Source: WVXT01 sp964345635 (GTDB lineage Bacteria; UBA6262; WVXT01). Taken from it: a stretch of 25,708 nucleotides of DNA. The notes beneath the pieces are model-generated. The model was not told the origin of the DNA and made no database searches. It saw nothing but the letters and a program-made list of their open reading frames with translations. Each line of letters begins with the position of its first letter. Within the stretch, counting starts at the first letter, position 1. This document shows positions 6,424 through 13,552 of this stretch, in pieces. The stretch covers positions 1 to 25,708 of the forward strand of contig CAYFRM010000028.1 of the NCBI GenBank assembly GCA_964345635.1, given 5' to 3'. Made by a program: the position numbers and the translations under genes.

Positions 6424-7457
6424 TGCAGAGTATAGAAATAACAGACAAAATAGAAGAATTAAGGAAATCGTTCAGGCAGGAGATTGCCGCGATAAATACT
6501 GCCGAAGAATTGGAGAAATTCAGGATTAAGTACCTGGGAAGAAAAGGTCTACTTATGGAAATTTTTAAGGCCATCAGCACCCTCCCGGCGGAACAGAGGC
6601 CCAAAGCCGGGGAGCTCGCCAACCGGGTCAGAAATGAGGCGTTTACTGAATGGAACAAGAAGAAAAAAGAGATAGCACTCAAGAAAGAAGAAACAAAAAA
6701 AGAGGAAAAACCGATTGATGTTACGTTGCCCGGGAAGAAATTCAGTTTAGGCAAAAAACATCCCATTACTTTGACTCTCGATGAGATTAAAAATATATTT
6801 GTCTCCCTGGGATTTCGCGTTGTGGACGGCCCGGAAGTGGAGACGGAGTATTACAATTTCGAAGCTCTCAACATGGATTTGCACCATCCGGCAAGAGATA
6901 TGTGGAGCACGCTTTACGTAAAGGAAGGAGTACTTTTACGCACTCATACCTCTCCGGTTCAGATTCGGGTTATGGAGAAGCAATCTCCCCCTTTAGCTAT
7001 TATTGCCCCGGGCAAATGCTACCGCCGGGATGCAATCGATGCTTCTCATTCGCCGATGTTCCATCAGGTGGAGGGACTTCTCGTTGATGAAGGGGTCAGC
7101 TTTGCCAACCTGAAAGGAGTTCTCACCCATTTTTCTCGCCGCATGTTCGGTCCGGAGACTAAAGTTCGTTTTCGCCCCAGTTTTTTCCCTTTTACAGAAC
7201 CGAGCGTGGAGGTTGACATTCAATGCGTTATCTGCGCGGGCAAAGGGTGTTCTGTATGTAAACAGAGCGGATGGCTGGAAATTCTGGGTGCGGGCATGGT
7301 CAATCCTAAAGTCTTTGAATTCGTGAAGTACGATACGAAGAAGTACACCGGGTTTGCTTTTGGTATGGGTGTGGAAAGGATTGCCATGTTGCGATATGGC
7401 ATAGACGATATGCGCTTGTTCTTCGAAAATGACCTGAGATTTTTGAAACAATTCTAA
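6420..7457 (+). CDS. pheS: Phenylalanine--tRNA ligase alpha subunit
   Basis: Catalytic subunit of the alpha2-beta2 PheRS. The 345-residue protein has the N-terminal coiled-coil tRNA-binding arm (about 1-100), then the class II core: the GPEVETEYYNFEALN motif 1 region, the GKCYRRDAIDASHSPMFHQ motif 2 region, the FRPSFFPFTEPS substrate pocket, a CVIC...CSVC cysteine cluster and GFAFGMGVERIAMLRYG (motif 3). A second ATG at 6423 is possible. The start overlaps the stop of the TPR gene. The beta-subunit gene pheT, usually directly downstream, is absent from the window; the next gene is malic enzyme. Confidence 0.97.
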   Translation: MMQSIEITDKIEELRKSFRQEIAAINTAEELEKFRIKYLGRKGLLMEIFKAISTLPAEQRPKAGELANRVRNEAFTEWNKKKKEIALKKEETKKEEKPIDVTLPGKKFSLGKKHPITLTLDEIKNIFVSLGFRVVDGPEVETEYYNFEALNMDLHHPARDMWSTLYVKEGVLLRTHTSPVQIRVMEKQSPPLAIIAPGKCYRRDAIDASHSPMFHQVEGLLVDEGVSFANLKGVLTHFSRRMFGPETKVRFRPSFFPFTEPSVEVDIQCVICAGKGCSVCKQSGWLEILGAGMVNPKVFEFVKYDTKKYTGFAFGMGVERIAMLRYGIDDMRLFFENDLRFLKQF

Positions 7458-7491
7458 ACACACCCACCAAAAACCACAAAAATTGAATGTA

Positions 7492-7540
7492 GCTGCAGAG
7501 CGAAGCTCTGCATTGTAGGGGTGGCACTCCGTGGCCACCC
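7492..7540. repeat. Double-hairpin intergenic repeat
   Basis: Two hairpins lie side by side in the 139-base pheS/malic enzyme gap: TGCAGAGC-GAA-GCTCTGCA (7494-7512) and GGGTGGC...GCCACCC (7519-7540). The left part (TGTAGCTGCAGAGC) is identical to the left end of the element at 13463 and related to the one at 16658, so it is a partial or composite member of the same family. No terminator-like T run follows. Confidence 0.75.
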
Positions 7541-7596
7541 AAAAGAAGTAGGCACAGATTCAATCTTTGCAACCCATTTTTAACCGGAGTGGGGTT

Positions 7597-8934
7597 ATGG
7601 TAGACGAAAAGGAACTTCTGGATAAAGCCAACCGACCGGCAAAAGAAGCGATGAAACTGCACCCCTTTTATCGGGGGAAAATTAAGATAGTAGCGAAGTG
7701 CTGCGTGAGAAATTTTGACGATTTTGCAATCTGGTATACTCCCGGCGTGGCAGCGCCTTGCAAGGCTATCTATGAAGACAAGAATTTAGTATACACATAC
7801 ACTAACAAATGGAATACCGTGGCGGTTGTCTCTGACGGAACCCGGGTTCTGGGTCTGGGAGACATTGGCCCGGAGGCAGCTTTGCCGGTTATGGAAGGGA
7901 AAGCGCTCCTTTTCAAGTACCTGGGAGGCGTAGATGCTTTCCCTCTCTGTCTGGATACCAAAGATCCGGAAGAGTTGATTCGCACCGTGAAGCTACTGCA
8001 GCCATCGTTTGGCGGTATAAATCTTGAAGATATCGCCCAGCCAAAATGCTTTGAGATACTGCGCCGCCTCAGGAAAGAATGCGAAGTACCTGTCTGGCAC
8101 GACGACCAACAGGGAACAGCTAGTGTCACTCTGGCTGGTCTAATCAATAGCCTTAAAATCGTCGCTAAGAAAATAGAAGAAGTAAAAATAGCAATGGTGG
8201 GAGCAGGGGCGGCCAATATATGCACTGCCAGGCTGATAATTGCCTATGGGGCTAAGCCGGAAAATATCATTATGTGCGATAGCAAGGGAGCGCTCCATAA
8301 GAATAGGAAGGAACTCCGGAAGACACACAAAGAGAAGTGGGAGTTTTGCCAGAAGACAAATGTTGCAGGAAGGACCGGCTATATTCCCGAGGTTATGGAA
8401 GGGATGGACGTCTTAATTGCCCTGTCCAGACCTGGCCCGGGCGTGGTTAAGAAGGAATGGGTGGCAAAGATGGCTAAAGACCCTATAGTTTTTGCCTGTG
8501 CCAATCCTGTCCCCGAAATCTGGCCCTGGGAGGCAAAAGAGGCAGGGGCAAGAGTAGTTGCCACCGGCCGTTCCGATTTTCCCAATCAGGTAAACAATTC
8601 CCTTGGCTTTCCCGGCATTTTTCGGGGAACCCTGGACGTGCAGGCACAGACTATAACCGATGAGATGTGCATTGCGGCAGCGAAAGAGCTGGCGAAATGT
8701 GCTGAGGAGAGAGGACTGAAAGAAGAGTATGTGATTCCTGCTATGGATGAGTGGGAAGTCTTTCCCCGTGAGGCAGTAGCAGTGGGGATGGAAGCTATCA
8801 GGCAGGGAATAGCGCGGGTGAAGCTGGATAGAGAAGAACTCTACAAGAAGGCTTCACAGACCATCCGCGCTGCCAGAGAAGAAACGGAATCTTTAATGAA
8901 GGAAGGATTTATTCCTTTGCCCGAGGAAAAGTAA
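7597..8934 (+). CDS. Malic enzyme (oxaloacetate-decarboxylating, short bacterial form)
   Basis: Converts malate and NAD(P)+ to pyruvate, CO2 and NAD(P)H with a divalent metal. At 445 residues it lacks the phosphotransacetylase-like tail of long MaeB proteins. Landmarks: WYTPGVAAPC with the catalytic Tyr47, EGKALL with Lys102, INLEDIAQP with metal-ligand Glu143/Asp144, VWHDDQQGTA (Asp169/170), the nucleotide fold GAGAAN (202-207) and FPNQVNNSLGFPGIFRG. Coenzyme preference cannot be assigned. ATG 7597 with GGAGTGGGG upstream is preferred to an in-frame TTG at 7567. The fumarase alpha gene starts one base after its stop, which supports a joint fumarate-malate-pyruvate role. Confidence 0.94.
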   Translation: MVDEKELLDKANRPAKEAMKLHPFYRGKIKIVAKCCVRNFDDFAIWYTPGVAAPCKAIYEDKNLVYTYTNKWNTVAVVSDGTRVLGLGDIGPEAALPVMEGKALLFKYLGGVDAFPLCLDTKDPEELIRTVKLLQPSFGGINLEDIAQPKCFEILRRLRKECEVPVWHDDQQGTASVTLAGLINSLKIVAKKIEEVKIAMVGAGAANICTARLIIAYGAKPENIIMCDSKGALHKNRKELRKTHKEKWEFCQKTNVAGRTGYIPEVMEGMDVLIALSRPGPGVVKKEWVAKMAKDPIVFACANPVPEIWPWEAKEAGARVVATGRSDFPNQVNNSLGFPGIFRGTLDVQAQTITDEMCIAAAKELAKCAEERGLKEEYVIPAMDEWEVFPREAVAVGMEAIRQGIARVKLDREELYKKASQTIRAAREETESLMKEGFIPLPEEK

Positions 8935-8935
8935 A

Positions 8936-9778
8936 ATGAGAGAGATTACTTCGCAAGAGGTTACCCAGGCAGTAGAGACTCTCTGCGTATCCTCAAATTG
9001 CATTTTGAGCGAGGATGTCTGGAAAGCTCTTGAGGAGAGGTTAAAAAACGAGGAATCTCTCGTGGGGAAAGAAGTGCTGGAAGAGATTCTGGAGAACTAT
9101 CGCATGGCTAAAGAAGAGAAGCTTCCTATGTGCCAGGATACAGGTTTTACTACAATCTTTGTGGAAATGGGCCAGGATGTTATAGTTACCGGAGGAGATT
9201 TTTACGAGGCAATTAACAGGGGAGTGGGAAATGGTTACAAGAAGGGATACTTGAGGAAGTCAGTAGTTAAAGACCCATTCCGGCGTCAGAATACAGGCGA
9301 CAATACTCCCGCCTGGGTGCATATGGATTTGATTCCCGGGGATAGACTTAAGATTTCGGTTATGCCCAAAGGAGCGGGCAGCGAGAATATGTCCACGATA
9401 AGAATGCTCTCTCCTTTGGAAGGAGTAGAAGGAGTTAAGAAATATGTATTGGATTGGGTAACGGAGAGAGGAGCGAATGCCTGTCCGCCGCTGGTGGTGG
9501 GAGTGGGAGTTGGCGGCACTTTTGAAGGGGTGGCAAAACTGGCCAAGAAAGCGCTTCTTCGTCCAATAGGTTCGAAGAATCGAGAGCCTTTCTATTCGGA
9601 AATAGAAGAAGATTTACTCAAAGATATAAACAATCTGGGATTGGGCCCGCAGGGGCTGGGTGGCTCCACTACTGCTTTAGCTGTTCACATTGAGTCTTAT
9701 CCGTGCCATATAGCCAGTCTGCCTTTAGCCATAAACCTGCAGTGCCACGCTGTCCGTCACGCCACAATAGTATTATAA
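8936..9778 (+). CDS. Class I fumarate hydratase, alpha subunit
   Basis: Iron-sulfur half of a two-subunit class I fumarase (related to tartrate dehydratase TtdA), interconverting fumarate and malate. The 280-residue protein keeps the three cysteines expected to bind the [4Fe-4S] cluster: Cys66 (MCQDTG), Cys183 (NACPPL) and Cys270 (NLQCHAVRH). Also present are RQNTGDNTPA and MPKGAGSENMS, typical of this family. Class I enzymes are oxygen-sensitive, consistent with an anaerobe. It starts one base after the malic enzyme stop. L-tartrate dehydratase cannot be fully excluded by sequence, but the malic enzyme neighbour favours fumarase. Confidence 0.93.
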   Translation: MREITSQEVTQAVETLCVSSNCILSEDVWKALEERLKNEESLVGKEVLEEILENYRMAKEEKLPMCQDTGFTTIFVEMGQDVIVTGGDFYEAINRGVGNGYKKGYLRKSVVKDPFRRQNTGDNTPAWVHMDLIPGDRLKISVMPKGAGSENMSTIRMLSPLEGVEGVKKYVLDWVTERGANACPPLVVGVGVGGTFEGVAKLAKKALLRPIGSKNREPFYSEIEEDLLKDINNLGLGPQGLGGSTTALAVHIESYPCHIASLPLAINLQCHAVRHATIVL

Positions 9779-9799
9779 AAAAGTGACAGGTACTTTTTT
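9777..9799. repeat. Small palindrome AAAAAAGT-N7-ACTTTTTT
   Basis: A perfect 8-bp A/T-rich inverted repeat with loop GACAGGT lies in the 36-base gap between the fumarase subunits. The core GTGACAGGTACTTTT recurs inverted at 10773-10787 and, as GGGGACAGGTACTTT, near 18260. The gap between subunits therefore carries a dispersed repeat; the stem is too A/T-rich to call a terminator with confidence. Confidence 0.7.
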
Positions 9800-9814
9800 G
9801 AATTAAGAGGATTT

Positions 9815-10393
9815 ATGGTCAACGCTATCAGAATTCAGACACCACTGGATGAAGGTACGGTAAGTAAACTGAAGATAGGAGATAGAGTTCTATTAAGCGG
9901 AATTGTCTATACTGCCAGAGACCAGGTTCATAAACGCCTGATTGATGAGTTAGAGAAAGCGGAAAAAGAAAATCGTAAGCCTCTTTTACCCTTCTCCCTG
10001 GAGGGTCAAGTAATCTATTATGTCGGTCCTGCTCCGTGCAGAACGGGAATGGTAATCGGGCCCGCCGGGCCAACCACCAGTAGCCGGATGGATTCCTACA
10101 CCCCCAGCCTGTTAGAGAAGGGATTGAAGGGAACGATTGGAAAGGGCAGGCGGAGTAAAGATACAATTGAAGCAATGAAGAAGTATAAGGCCGTGTATTT
10201 TGTTGCCGTGGGGGGAGCTGCAGTATTAATTTCCAAGAGAATCAAGAGAGTGGAAACAGTGGCTTATGAGGATTTGGGTCCGGAAGCCGTCTATCGTCTG
10301 GAAGTGGAGGATTTCCCGTTAATTGTGGCTAACGATGTCTATGGCAATGACCTTTTTGATGAAGGAATAAGAAAATATCGGAAAGTTTCTTGA
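9815..10393 (+). CDS. Class I fumarate hydratase, beta subunit
   Basis: C-terminal half of class I fumarase as a separate 192-residue chain; it joins the alpha subunit to form the active site. Family marks are LSGIVYTARDQVHKR (Arg35, Asp36, His39), YYVGPAPCR, GPTTSSRMDSYTP (about 85-97) and the GKG at 109-111. AAGAGG precedes the ATG. It lies 36 bases after the alpha gene, the gap being filled by a repeat, and 13 bases before panD. Confidence 0.94.
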   Translation: MVNAIRIQTPLDEGTVSKLKIGDRVLLSGIVYTARDQVHKRLIDELEKAEKENRKPLLPFSLEGQVIYYVGPAPCRTGMVIGPAGPTTSSRMDSYTPSLLEKGLKGTIGKGRRSKDTIEAMKKYKAVYFVAVGGAAVLISKRIKRVETVAYEDLGPEAVYRLEVEDFPLIVANDVYGNDLFDEGIRKYRKVS

Positions 10394-10406
10394 TAAGGAG
10401 AATAAA

Positions 10407-10763
10407 ATGTTGCGAATGATGTGTAAATCGAAGATTCAGAAGGCAACCGTTACCGAGGCTAACTTAGAGTACGAAGGAAGTATTGCTATTGACAAAAATA
10501 TAATGGCTGAGGCGGATATTCTTCCTTACGAGATAGTTCTGGTAGTCAATTTGAATACGGGAGCCCGCTTTGAAACCTATGCCATTCCTGCCGCTAACAA
10601 TTCAGGAATGATAGGGCTGCAAGGAGGAGCAGCCAGACTGGGAGCAGCAGGAGATAAACTAATTATCATTTCTTACGAGTTTGTCGAGGAAGAGAAAGCG
10701 AAAGTCTACAAACCAAAAATAGTCCTCCTGGATGAAAAAAACAAAATAACAGAAAAGAAGTGA
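10407..10763 (+). CDS. panD: Aspartate 1-decarboxylase (pyruvoyl enzyme precursor)
   Basis: Makes beta-alanine from L-aspartate for pantothenate and CoA synthesis. The precursor is 118 residues and self-cleaves between Gly24 and Ser25 (YEGSIAID), turning the serine into the pyruvoyl cofactor. Other marks are Lys9, ANLEYEGS, Tyr58 in RFETYAIP, and GAAARLG-like GGAARLGAAGD. AAGGAG (10395-10400) lies six bases before the ATG. The C-terminus (after EEEKAKV) is slightly extended and lysine-rich. The TGA stop at 10761-10763 falls inside the left arm of a palindromic repeat. Placement with C4-acid genes is metabolically sensible, but co-regulation is inferred only from spacing. Confidence 0.96.
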   Translation: MLRMMCKSKIQKATVTEANLEYEGSIAIDKNIMAEADILPYEIVLVVNLNTGARFETYAIPAANNSGMIGLQGGAARLGAAGDKLIIISYEFVEEEKAKVYKPKIVLLDEKNKITEKK

Positions 10764-10789
10764 CAGACTGCAAAAAGTACCTGTCACTT
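10758..10789. repeat. Palindromic repeat at the panD/polA junction
   Basis: AAGTGACAG (10758-10766) and CTGTCACTT (10781-10789) form a perfect 9-bp stem around a 14-base loop. The right side contains AAAAGTACCTGTCAC, the exact reverse complement of the core seen at 9783-9797. The left arm provides the panD stop codon, and the element occupies nearly all the space before polA, which starts at 10801 without a visible Shine-Dalgarno. It may also act as a weak transcription barrier. Confidence 0.8.
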
Positions 10790-10800
10790 TATTTGGTATT

Positions 10801-13482
10801 ATGGCAAAAGAGAAGTTTTTCCTTATAGATGGTAACGCTTACATTCACCGAGCCTTCCACGCTCTCCCGCCTTTAACTAACTCTTCCGGACGGATGGTAA
10901 ATGCGGTCTATGGCTTCACGCGCATGCTGTTGAAGATTCTCCGGCAGGAAAAACCGGACTACCTGGCCGTCTGTTTCGACTTTCCCGCTCCCACTTTTCG
11001 CCACAAGGAATTCGCCGAATATAAAGCTACCAGAAAAGAGACTCCCGATGAGTTGAAACAGCAGATCCCCCTCGCCCATAAGATAGTCAAGGCTTTGAAT
11101 ATTCCCGCTTTTGAAAAAGAAGGCTACGAAGCCGATGACCTGATCAGCACGTTGGCGGGGAAAGCGTCAAAAGAAGATATAGAGACGGTTATCGTTACCG
11201 GCGATAAGGATGCTCTGCAATTGGTGGATGCTTCCGTGAACGTTTTGAACGAGCCGAAAAATACGCTTTATACAGAAAAGATGATCAAAGAAAAGATGGG
11301 AGTCTCTCCTTCACAGATTGTTGACCTTATGGGATTAATGGGAGATGCTTCGGATAATGTTCCCGGTGTTCTGGGAATTGGACCCAAGACGGGTACGGAA
11401 TTGATTCAGAAGTTCGGCAGTCTGGAAAATTTGTACCGGAATCTCTCTAAGGTGAGAGATAAATTGAAAGAGAAGTTGGAGAACGGCAGGGAAAAAGCTT
11501 TTCTCTCCAAGCGACTGGTAACCCTGGCAAAGGATGTGCCGGTGGAAGTTGACATCCGGGAGTGCCGGGTTGGCGATTTCAATCGGGAAGAGCTGCTAAA
11601 ACTTCTTCAGGAACTGGAGTTTAAGACTCTGATTATGGAATTAGTCCCTCAACAAGAGAAACATAAAGTGAACTATAAAGGAATCTTTAATCAGAAAGAA
11701 TTTGAAGCGCTGCTTGAGGAGCTGGAAAAAGCGCCACTGGTCTCCCTGGATTTGGAGACCACCAGTCCTGACCCGATGCGGGCCGCGATTGTGGGTATCT
11801 CTTTTGCATTAGAACCTTACGCTGCCTGTTACATACCGGTAGCGCATAGTTACCTGGGTGCACCGGAACAGTTGGAGAAAAAATACGTCCTGGAAAAATT
11901 AAGACCTGTTCTGGAGAATGGTAAGATTAAGAAGTACGGGCAGAATATAAAATACGACCTCATTGTTTTGAAGCGGGAGGGGATAGACCTTCAGGGAATC
12001 TATTTCGATTCTATGATTGCTTCCTACGTGCTGAACCCGTCGAGGATGAATCATAACCTGAACGATATTGCCCTTGAATACTTAAGCCATAAAATGACGC
12101 CCATCAGTGAATTGATCGGCAAAGGGAAGAAGGCAGTCACTATGGACACGGTGGAGGTGGAAAGGGTTATTCCTTATGCCTGCGCTGACGCCGATATTGT
12201 TCTCAGGGTAGCCGGGATTATGGAAGGAGAACTGAAAGATAAAAGACTGGATGGACTTTTCTATGAGGTAGAGATGCCCCTTTTAGAAGTTCTGGCCGAG
12301 ATGGAGATGAACGGGGTCATTATTGATATGGATTACCTGGCGCAACTTTCCCGGGATTTTTCTACCAGATTAAAAGACGTGGAAAAAGAAATCTATAAAT
12401 CTTGTGGCCAGGAGTTTAACATAAACTCGCCGAAACAGCTCTCGTTCATTCTTTTTGAGAAGTTGAAGTTGCCCGTAGTGAGTAGAACGAAGACAGGGCC
12501 GTCCACTTCCGAGGAAGTTCTCCTCCAGTTAGCAGAAAAACACAAACTACCTCACCTTATCATAGAATACAGGGAACTGCAAAAGTTGAAATCCACTTAT
12601 ATAGACGCCTTTCCGGAAATGGTCAATCCTCAAACGGGCCGCCTGCATACTTCCTTTAATCAAACGGTTACCGCTACCGGCAGGCTTTCCTCGTCGGAGC
12701 CGAATCTCCAGAACATACCTATTCGCACGGAAGACGGCAGAAAGATAAGGTGCGCTTTCGTTCCCGATAAAGGTTGTCTTTTCGTTTCCGCGGACTACTC
12801 CCAGATTGACCTTAGAGTTCTTGCTCACATCTCGAAAGACGAGAGTCTGCGGGACGCTTTTTTGCATAACGAGGACATCCATCGTCGGACGGCGTCGGAG
12901 ATTTTTGCAGTTTCCCAGAAAGACGTAACTCCCGAGTTGCGGCGTATCGCCAAGTCGGTAAATTTTGGCCTCTCTTACGGGATGAGTCCTTACGGGCTCT
13001 CCCAGGATCTGGAGATTTCTCAAGCCGAAGCCAGGAGATATATTGATAATTATTTCAAGAAATATAAAGGAGTGAAAGACTATATCAAGAAAATAGTTAT
13101 TGAGGCGAAGAAGAAAGGATTCGTAACCACGCTTCTGAATCGCAGAAGATATCTGCCGGAGATAAATAGTAAGAATGGTAATGTTCGTGGTTTTGCGGAA
13201 CGGATGGCCATAAATACGCCCATTCAGGGAACTTCCGCAGATATCATAAAAGTGGCAATGATCCGGATAGCGGAGAAGCTAAAGGCTGAGGGCTTGAAGG
13301 CCAAAATGAGTCTACAGATACACGATGAGTTGCTTTTTGAGGTCCCGGAAGAAGAAGCGGAAGTATTGAGTCGACTGGCAAAGGAGGAGATGGAAAGAGC
13401 GGTTTCTCTGGACGTTCCTGTGGTGGTGGATATAAAGAAAGGAAAGAACTGGCGGGATTTGGTTGTAGCTGCAGAGCAATAG
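10801..13482 (+). CDS. polA: DNA polymerase I
   Basis: Repair and Okazaki-fragment-processing polymerase, 893 residues, complete in all three parts. The 5' nuclease (about 1-290) has FLIDGNAY, EADDLIST, VTGDKDALQL and GDASDNVPGVLGIGPKT. The 3'-5' exonuclease (about 300-480) keeps SLDLETT (Asp317, Glu319), GQNIKYD and YACADAD, so proofreading looks intact, unlike Taq or Bacillus enzymes. The polymerase has motif A SADYSQIDLR (Asp665), motif B RRIAKSVNFGLSYG and motif C QIHDELLFEV (His841, Asp842). No clear Shine-Dalgarno precedes the ATG; a palindromic repeat ends 11 bases upstream. The final residues VAAEQ and the TAG stop are encoded by another repeat (13463-13523). Confidence 0.97.
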   Translation: MAKEKFFLIDGNAYIHRAFHALPPLTNSSGRMVNAVYGFTRMLLKILRQEKPDYLAVCFDFPAPTFRHKEFAEYKATRKETPDELKQQIPLAHKIVKALNIPAFEKEGYEADDLISTLAGKASKEDIETVIVTGDKDALQLVDASVNVLNEPKNTLYTEKMIKEKMGVSPSQIVDLMGLMGDASDNVPGVLGIGPKTGTELIQKFGSLENLYRNLSKVRDKLKEKLENGREKAFLSKRLVTLAKDVPVEVDIRECRVGDFNREELLKLLQELEFKTLIMELVPQQEKHKVNYKGIFNQKEFEALLEELEKAPLVSLDLETTSPDPMRAAIVGISFALEPYAACYIPVAHSYLGAPEQLEKKYVLEKLRPVLENGKIKKYGQNIKYDLIVLKREGIDLQGIYFDSMIASYVLNPSRMNHNLNDIALEYLSHKMTPISELIGKGKKAVTMDTVEVERVIPYACADADIVLRVAGIMEGELKDKRLDGLFYEVEMPLLEVLAEMEMNGVIIDMDYLAQLSRDFSTRLKDVEKEIYKSCGQEFNINSPKQLSFILFEKLKLPVVSRTKTGPSTSEEVLLQLAEKHKLPHLIIEYRELQKLKSTYIDAFPEMVNPQTGRLHTSFNQTVTATGRLSSSEPNLQNIPIRTEDGRKIRCAFVPDKGCLFVSADYSQIDLRVLAHISKDESLRDAFLHNEDIHRRTASEIFAVSQKDVTPELRRIAKSVNFGLSYGMSPYGLSQDLEISQAEARRYIDNYFKKYKGVKDYIKKIVIEAKKKGFVTTLLNRRRYLPEINSKNGNVRGFAERMAINTPIQGTSADIIKVAMIRIAEKLKAEGLKAKMSLQIHDELLFEVPEEEAEVLSRLAKEEMERAVSLDVPVVVDIKKGKNWRDLVVAAEQ

Positions 13483-13523
13483 CTCTGCTAAGAATAAGCA
13501 AAGCTTACGCTTTGCGGCTACAA
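13463..13523. repeat. 61-bp MITE-like palindrome overlapping the polA 3' end
   Basis: Ends TTGTAGC (13463-13469) and GCTACAA (13517-13523) are inverted repeats. Inside are two hairpins, GCAGAGC-AATA-GCTCTGC (13471-13488) and GCAAAGC-TTAC-GCTTTGC (13498-13515). The polA stop codon lies across the first loop and its edge (13480-13482). A clearly homologous copy in reverse orientation lies at 16658-16717, and a half copy at 7492-7512. No transposase is encoded; this is a non-autonomous element. Confidence 0.88.
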
Positions 13524-13552
13524 TCTTTAAATGATTGGTTGGAGAATGGTCT

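Noticed and set aside
9777..9799. Intrinsic terminator between the fumarase subunit genes
   Set aside because: The stem is almost only A-T pairs and would separate two obligate subunits; the core recurs as a dispersed repeat.
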